Origin: DATBHZ01 sp036557185
Lineage (GTDB): Bacteria; Actinomycetota; Acidimicrobiia; IMCC26256; JAENVU01
NCBI GenBank assembly: GCA_036557185.1
Contig: DATBHZ010000025.1
Span: 1 to 19,905, forward strand
Direction of reading: 5' to 3'
DNA: 19,905 nucleotides
Translations under genes and position numbers: made by a program
Shown: in pieces, positions 14,533 through 19,905 of the stretch
How the letters are laid out: the number at the start of each line of letters is the position of its first letter
Numbering within the stretch: position 1 is the first letter of the stretch
Notes under the pieces: model-generated
Told to the model about the DNA's origin: nothing
The model's input: the letters and a program-made list of their open reading frames with translations, nothing else
The model's database searches: none

Positions 14533-17241
14533 ATGAACCACATCACTTCGTTGCTGCTCGGCCTCGGCAATGGCGCCGTCTACGCCGCGCTGGCGCTCGC
14601 GCTCGTGCTCACGTATCGGAGCTCGGGAGTCATCAACTTCGCGACGGGCACCATCGCGTTGTACACGGCCTACGTCTACTCGTCGTTCCGCGACGGCAAG
14701 TTCCTGGTGCTCGTCCCGGGTCTCCCGACAACGGTCGACGTCGGCCGGCACCTGGGGTTCGTTCCCGCGGCCCTGCTCGCGCTCGCCGTTGCCGCGGTGC
14801 TCGGTGCGCTGCTCTACCTGGTGGTGTTCCGCAGCTTGCGCGACGCGCCGCCGCTGGCACGCACGGGCGCGTCGCTCGGCGTGCTCATCGTCATCCAGGG
14901 CGTCATCGTGAACCGCGTCGGCGAGGCGCCGGTGAGCGTCAGCGCGATCTTCCCCGCGCACCGCTGGCAATGGGGTTCGGTGACGCTGCTGTCCGATCGG
15001 TTCTATCTCGCTGTTGCAGTAGTCGCGCTCGCGTTGGCGCTGACCGCCCTCCTCCGGTGGACCCGCTTCGGGTTGCTCACACGCGCCGTAGCGGAGACCC
15101 GAACCGGTGCGCTCGTCAGTGGCGTGTCACCGGAGCGGATCGCGCTCTTCAACTGGATGCTGAGCGCGGTGGTCGCCGGGGCTGCCGGCATTCTCATCGC
15201 TCCGATCAGCCCCTTGAGCCCGACCGCGTACACGCTGGCGGTCGTCCCTGCACTCGCTGCAGCAGTCGTCGGCCGCTTCGAGCTCTTGCTGCCGGCGGTC
15301 GCGGCCGGTCTCGTCATCGGCATGCTGCAGTCCGAGGCGGCGACGCTCTCTGCCCAGCACTCGTGGTTTCCGCAGTCGGGATCGGCGGAGCTCGTCCCGC
15401 TCATCGTGATCCTCGGGGTATTGCTGCTGTTCCGCAGCGGTATTCCGGTTCGGGGCGCGCTCACGAGGGAACGCCTCGGGCACGCGCCGCGACCACGGAC
15501 CTTCCTCGTGCCGACGATCGCCGGTGCCGCGCTCGGCATCGTCGCGCTCGCCCTGACGCACGGCACATGGCGCAGTGCCGTGATCGGAACATTCATCGCC
15601 GCGATCATCTCGTTGTCGCTGGTCGTCGTGACCGGCTACGCCGGGCAGGTATCACTCGCGCAGCTCACGCTGGCAGGCGTCGGCGGCTTTGCGCTCTCGG
15701 GAATCACGCAGAGCTGGGGCGTACCGTTCCCGATCGCTCCGCTCCTCGCAGCTGCGATCACGACCGTCGTCGGCGTGCTCGTCGGATTACCTGCGCTGAG
15801 GCTGCGCGGCATCACGCTCGGCGTCGTGACGCTCGCCTTTGCGTACGCGCTCGAAGCCGTGTGGTTCCGGAACGACCAGTTCGTCAAGCCGTCGGGAGCG
15901 CTGGTCACACAACCACACCTCTTCGGGATCGACCTCGGGGTCGGAGTGGGCCGCGCCTTTCCGCGCATGGAGTTCGGCTTGCTCTGCCTGCTCATACTGA
16001 TCGTCGTCGCGTATGGGGTTGCTCGTCTGCGCACGAGCTCACTCGGTTCAGCGATGCTCGCGGTGCGCGCCAACGAGCGCGCGGCGATGGGCATCGGCGT
16101 CGACGTCGTGCGGGTGAAGATCGCAGCCTTCGCCCTCGCGTCGTTCATCGCCGGGGTCGGCGGCAGCCTCCTCGCCTACAAGCAAGGCGTCGTGACGTTC
16201 ACGTCGTTCACCGCGCTCGGTGGCCTCGCGTTGCTCGCGACCGCGTACCTCGCGGGGATCACGTCGGTGTCGGGCGGATTGCTCGGGGGCGTCCTGGCGA
16301 GCTCCGGCGTGGTCTTCCTCGCGATGGATCGATGGCTCGATCTCGGTTCGTGGTTCACGGTCATCGTGGGCGTCGCCCTGATCGCAATCTTGATCTTGTT
16401 CCCCGAGGGCCTTGCCGCGAGCGGCCAGCGGCTCGCCCACCAGCTCCGCCGGTTCCGTCTCTTCCGACCGCTTGGGGGCGTGCGGGCTCCGCGCGAAGCC
16501 GCCGTTGCGAGCGCGCGCACGGAGGCGAGCACCGCCCTCTCCATCGAGCATCTCACGGTCACCTACGGAGGCGTTGTCGCCGTTGACGACGTCTCGTTGC
16601 AGGTCGCGCCCGCGACTGTCGTCGGTCTCATCGGACCCAATGGTGCGGGGAAGACGAGTGTCATCGACGCGGTCACCGGGTTCGCGCCGGCGAAGGGCAG
16701 CATCTCGTTGCGAGGCGAGAACATCGACGGCCTTCCCGCCTATCGACGGGTGCGGATGGGGCTCGGTCGCACGTTCCAGTCCCTCGAGCTCTACGACGAC
16801 TTGACCGTCGAAGAGAACGTCGCCGCCGCGGTCGTCGGCGGGACGCGTCACGGCGACGTGAGCTCCGCGCTCGAACGCACCGGCATCTCCGACCTGCGCG
16901 ACCGTCACGCCGACGAGCTCAGCCAGGGCGAGCGACAACTCGTCTCGATCGCCCGCGCGTTGGCGCGCAATCCGGATGTGCTGCTGCTGGACGAGCCTGC
17001 CGCCGGTCTCGACACGGTCGAGACGAAACGACTCAGCGAGCGCATTCGCGATCTCGCAGGCATGGGAACCGCCGTGGTGCTCGTCGATCACGACATCGCG
17101 TTCGTCCTTGCCACGTGCGGGTACATCCACCTGCTCGACTTCGGCAAGGTCGTGACGCAGGGACCACCGGAATCGATGCGCGCCGATCCCATCGTGGCCG
17201 AGGCCTATCTGGGGGGCTACGACGCCCCGGTCACGACGTGA
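14533..17241 (+). CDS. LivH-LivM-LivG fusion: both permeases and one ATPase of a Liv-type ABC importer
   Basis: Single 902-aa polypeptide joining three usually separate proteins of a high-affinity branched-chain amino acid-type importer. Residues 1 to about 307 are a LivH-like permease (opening GLGNGAVYAALALALVL). About 324-622 is a LivM-like permease (VVVTGYAGQVSLAQ near its start, ending near LFPEGL). After a charged linker, about 668-902 is a LivG-like ATPase with Walker A GPNGAGKT (701-708), signature LSQGE (796-800), Walker B LLLDEP (817-822) and the switch His853. All catalytic motifs are intact and there is no frame break. Helices of both permease units are visible as long Leu/Val/Ala stretches. 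No good ribosome site precedes the ATG. It ends in a 4 bp GTGA overlap with the LivF gene. Related importers in actinobacteria serve steroid, aromatic or fatty acid catabolism as well as amino acids. Confidence 0.93.
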   Translation: MNHITSLLLGLGNGAVYAALALALVLTYRSSGVINFATGTIALYTAYVYSSFRDGKFLVLVPGLPTTVDVGRHLGFVPAALLALAVAAVLGALLYLVVFRSLRDAPPLARTGASLGVLIVIQGVIVNRVGEAPVSVSAIFPAHRWQWGSVTLLSDRFYLAVAVVALALALTALLRWTRFGLLTRAVAETRTGALVSGVSPERIALFNWMLSAVVAGAAGILIAPISPLSPTAYTLAVVPALAAAVVGRFELLLPAVAAGLVIGMLQSEAATLSAQHSWFPQSGSAELVPLIVILGVLLLFRSGIPVRGALTRERLGHAPRPRTFLVPTIAGAALGIVALALTHGTWRSAVIGTFIAAIISLSLVVVTGYAGQVSLAQLTLAGVGGFALSGITQSWGVPFPIAPLLAAAITTVVGVLVGLPALRLRGITLGVVTLAFAYALEAVWFRNDQFVKPSGALVTQPHLFGIDLGVGVGRAFPRMEFGLLCLLILIVVAYGVARLRTSSLGSAMLAVRANERAAMGIGVDVVRVKIAAFALASFIAGVGGSLLAYKQGVVTFTSFTALGGLALLATAYLAGITSVSGGLLGGVLASSGVVFLAMDRWLDLGSWFTVIVGVALIAILILFPEGLAASGQRLAHQLRRFRLFRPLGGVRAPREAAVASARTEASTALSIEHLTVTYGGVVAVDDVSLQVAPATVVGLIGPNGAGKTSVIDAVTGFAPAKGSISLRGENIDGLPAYRRVRMGLGRTFQSLELYDDLTVEENVAAAVVGGTRHGDVSSALERTGISDLRDRHADELSQGERQLVSIARALARNPDVLLLDEPAAGLDTVETKRLSERIRDLAGMGTAVVLVDHDIAFVLATCGYIHLLDFGKVVTQGPPESMRADPIVAEAYLGGYDAPVTT

Positions 17242-17966
17242 GCGCTCGGCTCGAGTGTGCGGGTCTCAGCGGTGGCTGGGGCGGGGTCACGGTCGTGCAC
17301 AACGTCGATCTCGCCGTCGAGTCAGGCGCGATGCACGCGGTGCTCGGACCGAATGGCGCGGGCAAGACAACGCTGTTGCTCACGATCGCAGGGCTCTTGC
17401 CCGCGCATGGTGGAGGTGTCGCCGTCGACGGCTCGCAGCTACCTGCGGGCAAGGCGACCGCTGCAGCGCGCGCCGGCATCGTGCTCGTTCCCGACGACCG
17501 CGCGTTGTTCACGACTTTGACGGTTGACGAGAATCTCCGTGTACCTGCGCGCCGCGACAACGCACAGATCGAAGCGATGTTCGAGCTCTTTCCCCAGCTG
17601 GCCGAGCGCCGCGCCCTACGCGCCGGCGCGCTGTCTGGCGGGGAGCAACAGATGCTCACGATGGCGCGCGCATTGATCCAGCGACCCAAGGTGCTGCTCG
17701 TCGACGAGCTGAGCATGGGTCTAGCTCCCGCATTGGTGCAGCGACTCTTCACCACGCTGCGGCAGTTCGCGAACGAACAGTCCTGCGCGGTCGTGTTCGT
17801 CGAGCAGTACGCGCACCTTGCGCTCGAGTTCGCGGAAGGCGCGGTCGTCCTGTATCGGGGGCGCGTCGCGTTGCAGGGAAGTGCGAGCGATGTTGCTGCC
17901 GATCCCGAGCAGTTGGAGAACGCCTACCTGGGTGAACGCGTCGTAGAACAGGAGCACGACGTCTGA
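17238..17966 (+). CDS. LivF-like ABC transporter ATPase
   Basis: Second nucleotide-binding subunit of the Liv-type importer, 242 aa, pairing with the LivG-like domain of the upstream fusion to form the ATPase dimer. It shows Walker A GPNGAGKTT, a Q-loop region replaced by VLVPDDRALF (LivF proteins usually read VPEGR), signature LSGGEQQM, Walker B LLVDELSMGLAP and an EQY segment in place of the usual switch His, which is typical of LivF. The start is GTG at 17238, overlapping the fusion stop as GTGA; an open frame extending upstream to 17115 is a shadow of the fusion gene. It is the last gene of the importer operon and ends 12 bp from the convergent thiolase-fold gene. No terminator hairpin is evident in that gap. 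Confidence 0.92.
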   Translation: MSARLECAGLSGGWGGVTVVHNVDLAVESGAMHAVLGPNGAGKTTLLLTIAGLLPAHGGGVAVDGSQLPAGKATAAARAGIVLVPDDRALFTTLTVDENLRVPARRDNAQIEAMFELFPQLAERRALRAGALSGGEQQMLTMARALIQRPKVLLVDELSMGLAPALVQRLFTTLRQFANEQSCAVVFVEQYAHLALEFAEGAVVLYRGRVALQGSASDVAADPEQLENAYLGERVVEQEHDV

Positions 17967-17978
17967 GCGCCGCAGCCC

Positions 17979-19127
17979 TCACCGCGTGAGAATCGAGACC
18001 CCGGCCGTTCCCGGCGCACCGTAGAGCTGCGCATAGCCGACACGCGGATCGCCCGGCACCTGCCGGTCGCCGGCCTGGCCCCGAAGCTGCAGCACGAGCT
18101 CGTGCACCTGACGGAGCCCCGAGGCGCCAATCGGCTCGCCGTTCGCGATCAGGCCTCCGTCCGTGTTGACGGGGAGCCGCCCGTGGATCTCGAGCATCCC
18201 GTCGGCCACGAGAGCCTCCTGCTCACCGTCGGCGCAGAACCCGTTCTCCGCGAGGTGGATCACCTCGGCTCCGGCGTCGGTGTCCTGCAGCTGCAGCACG
18301 TCGACGTCCTCGGGCCCGATCCCCGCCGCCTCGTACGCCGCGCGCGAGGCGTCGACCGTCGGGCCGGGTGTCTCCTCCATCGGGAGCCACGGACTGTGCA
18401 CCTCGAAGGCACCGAGGCGGCGCGTGCGGACCGTCGAGGCACGCAGGTAGACGGGATGGTCGGTGTACTTGTGCGCGACCTCGGCGCGGCAGAGCACCGC
18501 GGCTGCGGCGCCTTCGTCCGGCGCGCAGAACATGTACTGGGTGAGCGGGTAGTTCAACATCGGCGACGCGAGGATCTCCTCCTCGGACAAGGGCTTGCGC
18601 CGGAACGCATCGGGGTTGCGCGCTCCGTTCCGGTAGCCCAAGGCCGCGACGCGAGCGAGCGTCTGCTGCGAGATGCCGTGATCGTGCATGTACTTGTTGA
18701 TCTTCATCCCGAAGAACTTCGTCGTGATGAATTGCCCGACCTCGCCGTACCACGAAGGACATGCGTAGAGCCTCGGGTCGGCGCTGAACGCGCCCGGAAG
18801 GTGCTTGTCCATCCCGATCGCGATGCCGATCTCGTGCTCGCCGAAGCGCACCGTCTGCGCGGCGAGCGACAGGGAGCTCGCAGCAGTCGCGCAGCCGTTG
18901 TACACGTCCGTGAAGGGGATCCCGGTCAGACCCATGAGCGCTACAACCGCGTCTGGGTTGTCGACCTCGTAGCTGCCCGCGAACGCGAACTCGATCTGGC
19001 GCCATTCGACCCCGGCATCGGCGAGCGCGCGCCGGATCGCGACAGCGCCCATCTCGATCGCGGACACCCCGGGGAACCGGCCGAACGGGTGCATGCCCAC
19101 CCCGATGACTGCGACATCGTTACCCAT
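17979..19127 (-). CDS. thiolase-fold lipid-transfer protein (SCP-x/Ltp type), probable DUF35 partner
   Basis: Thiolase-superfamily protein of 382 aa. It opens with VAVIGVGMHPFGRF, typical of SCP-x/Ltp proteins. The N-terminal nucleophile position is Cys79 in VYNGCATAASS. The C-terminal motifs of true thiolases are altered: the catalytic His of GHP is Glu331 (NGEPIGASG), and the usual CxG segment reads LYGAPGTAG with Tyr365 and Tyr369. Homologues with such changes are retro-aldolases (Ltp2/DitF kind) that cleave side chains of steroid-CoA intermediates together with a DUF35 protein. The DUF35 gene ends only 5 bp upstream, which supports that pairing. The ATG at 19127 gives the normal N-terminus. 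I judge aldolase-type chemistry more likely than thiolysis, but the residue mapping is from memory of the family. Confidence 0.88.
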   Translation of the reverse strand: MGNDVAVIGVGMHPFGRFPGVSAIEMGAVAIRRALADAGVEWRQIEFAFAGSYEVDNPDAVVALMGLTGIPFTDVYNGCATAASSLSLAAQTVRFGEHEIGIAIGMDKHLPGAFSADPRLYACPSWYGEVGQFITTKFFGMKINKYMHDHGISQQTLARVAALGYRNGARNPDAFRRKPLSEEEILASPMLNYPLTQYMFCAPDEGAAAAVLCRAEVAHKYTDHPVYLRASTVRTRRLGAFEVHSPWLPMEETPGPTVDASRAAYEAAGIGPEDVDVLQLQDTDAGAEVIHLAENGFCADGEQEALVADGMLEIHGRLPVNTDGGLIANGEPIGASGLRQVHELVLQLRGQAGDRQVPGDPRVGYAQLYGAPGTAGVSILTR

Positions 19128-19132
19128 GGTGG

Positions 19133-19558
19133 TCAGCGCTCCCCGCCCACGGGTCGGAACGCGAAGGTCACGACCTCGTTCCTGGCCTCGTCAGTTCGGA
19201 ACGGCACCAAGACCAGCTCCATCTCCATGTCGTTGTGCAGCGCTTCGGGGTCTGCGATCGTGAGGCGCGCTTCGACCTTCACGTCACCCAGCTCGATGTA
19301 ACCCACACCGAACGGCACGAACTCCGTGCTCGCTCCCGAATACGGCGGGCTCGGCGGAGGGAACGACTGCGTCGTCCAGGCCCAGAGCCGGCCGCGGCGA
19401 TCGAGGAGGTGCTCCTCCATGGCCGTCGAGGCGCAGCGCGGGCACGAATCCTGCGCGGGGAACGTGACGATCCCGCACTCCCGGCACCGGCTGCCGACGA
19501 GCTGCGGAGCTTCATCGGTCGTGGTGAAAAGACCGTCTGCGATGGGGACTCGAGCCAT
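19133..19558 (-). CDS. DUF35 / OB-fold zinc-ribbon acyl-CoA-associated protein
   Basis: Small protein of 141 aa. An N-terminal rubredoxin-like zinc ribbon with two CxxC pairs (CREC and CPRC, about residues 24-41) is followed by an OB-fold domain containing a FGVGYIEL strand. Proteins of this family bind beside thiolase-fold enzymes, stabilise them and help bind the acyl-CoA. The ATG at 19558 has GGAGGG 8 nt upstream and overlaps the ligase stop by one base (TGATG). A longer open frame up to 19696 is Arg-rich and only a shadow of the ligase gene. It lies between the acyl-CoA ligase and the thiolase-fold gene in one operon, matching the usual side-chain-degradation arrangement. Confidence 0.9.
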   Translation of the reverse strand: MARVPIADGLFTTTDEAPQLVGSRCRECGIVTFPAQDSCPRCASTAMEEHLLDRRGRLWAWTTQSFPPPSPPYSGASTEFVPFGVGYIELGDVKVEARLTIADPEALHNDMEMELVLVPFRTDEARNEVVTFAFRPVGGER

Positions 19559-19905
19559 CAGTGGTTCCCTCCGTCGCCGCGCACCCGGGCACGCAGCTCG
19601 TCCTTCATGACCTTGCCAGTTGCATTCAGCGGCAGCGCGTCGACGATCTCGACTGCGCGCGGCACCTTGTAGTTCGCCATCGCCGTCCGTGCCCACTCGA
19701 TCACGCGGTCCGAGTCGACTTCCACGTCAGGTCTCGGAACGACGAATGCGACGCCGACCTCGCCGAGGCGCTCATCGGGAACGCCGATCACCGCGACCTG
19801 CACGAGGTCTGGATGGCCGAGCAACAGGTTCTCGATCTCCGCCGGATACGCGTTGAAGCCACCGACGATGAACATGTCCTTGATACGTCCCACGATGCGG
19901 AAGTA
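19558..19905 (-). CDS. AMP-forming acyl-CoA ligase, C-terminal domain only (5' part beyond window)
   Basis: The frame is open through the right edge of the window, so only the last 115 residues are seen. They form the mobile C-terminal domain of the ANL superfamily: hinge region YFRIVGRIKDM, the FIVGGFNAYPAEIE motif of fatty-acyl/aryl-CoA ligases, VAVIGVPDERLGE, and the catalytic lysine in NATGKVMKDEL near the end. The GTG at 19893 lies inside the hinge and is not a start. The enzyme would activate a carboxylic acid to its CoA thioester through an acyl-adenylate. It is the upstream member of the ligase-DUF35-thiolase operon and would supply CoA substrate for the downstream pair. Confidence 0.9.
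   Translation of the reverse strand, partial: YFRIVGRIKDMFIVGGFNAYPAEIENLLLGHPDLVQVAVIGVPDERLGEVGVAFVVPRPDVEVDSDRVIEWARTAMANYKVPRAVEIVDALPLNATGKVMKDELRARVRGDGGNH

Noticed and set aside
13170..14570. 466-codon open frame on the minus strand
   Set aside because: It is antisense to the clearly coding lipoprotein receptor, with no recognisable motif and Arg/Asp/His-rich composition typical of shadow frames.
14970..16586. 538-codon open frame on the plus strand
   Set aside because: It runs in another frame of the LivH-LivM-LivG fusion, is extremely Arg-rich and has no hydrophobic or motif pattern of its own.

Overview
The window is about 19.9 kb of GC-rich DNA, roughly two thirds G+C by eye. It is tightly packed, with many GTG starts and 1-4 bp stop/start overlaps. 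Gene content (several soluble P450s, TetR regulators, SDR dehydrogenases, Liv-type ABC transporter genes, a thiolase-like lipid-transfer protein with a DUF35 partner, an acyl-CoA ligase and an AveC-like membrane protein) points to a soil or aquatic actinobacterium with large lipid, steroid or terpenoid catabolic capacity, of the Mycobacteriales or Acidimicrobiia kind. The exact taxon cannot be read from the sequence. I found no rRNA, tRNA, CRISPR array, insertion sequence or convincing hairpin terminator.

Layout. (1) 2-4303, plus strand: a 5'-truncated P450, a TetR regulator overlapping it by 4 bp, then three consecutive SDRs (HSD10-like, MFE-2/HSD17B4-like, and a classical NADPH-type SDR). 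(2) 4293-7694, minus strand: a coupled operon reading NorQ/CbbQ-type AAA+ ATPase, aldehyde dehydrogenase, AveC-like seven-helix membrane protein. (3) 7772-8986, plus strand: a complete P450 divergent from the norQ-like gene. A near-palindrome, a possible operator, lies between the two. (4) 8973-11422: a substrate-binding-protein homologue without a signal peptide (minus) divergent from a double-length regulator carrying two TetR units (plus). (5) 11433-13127, minus strand: a NorD-type VWA protein, the expected partner of the NorQ-like ATPase but 3.7 kb away from it. (6) 13227-17966, plus strand: a Liv/HAAT ABC importer made of a lipoprotein binding protein, a single LivH-LivM-LivG fusion polypeptide and a LivF ATPase. 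(7) 17979-19905, minus strand: an acyl-CoA ligase (only its C-terminal domain is in the window), a DUF35 zinc-ribbon/OB protein and a thiolase-fold lipid-transfer protein.

A coherent reading, which is inference, is that the importer takes up a hydrophobic or carboxylic substrate. P450s hydroxylate it, aldehyde dehydrogenase and SDRs carry the oxidation on, and the ligase, thiolase-fold protein and DUF35 protein shorten the CoA-activated side chain. The least explained part is the central 4.3-13.1 kb block. There a MoxR-type ATPase and VWA pair, normally a metallo-enzyme or Rubisco activation machine, sits with a P450, an aldehyde dehydrogenase, an AveC-like membrane protein, a cytoplasmic binding protein and a tandem TetR regulator. 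No nitric oxide reductase, Rubisco or gas-vesicle gene is present to be its client.
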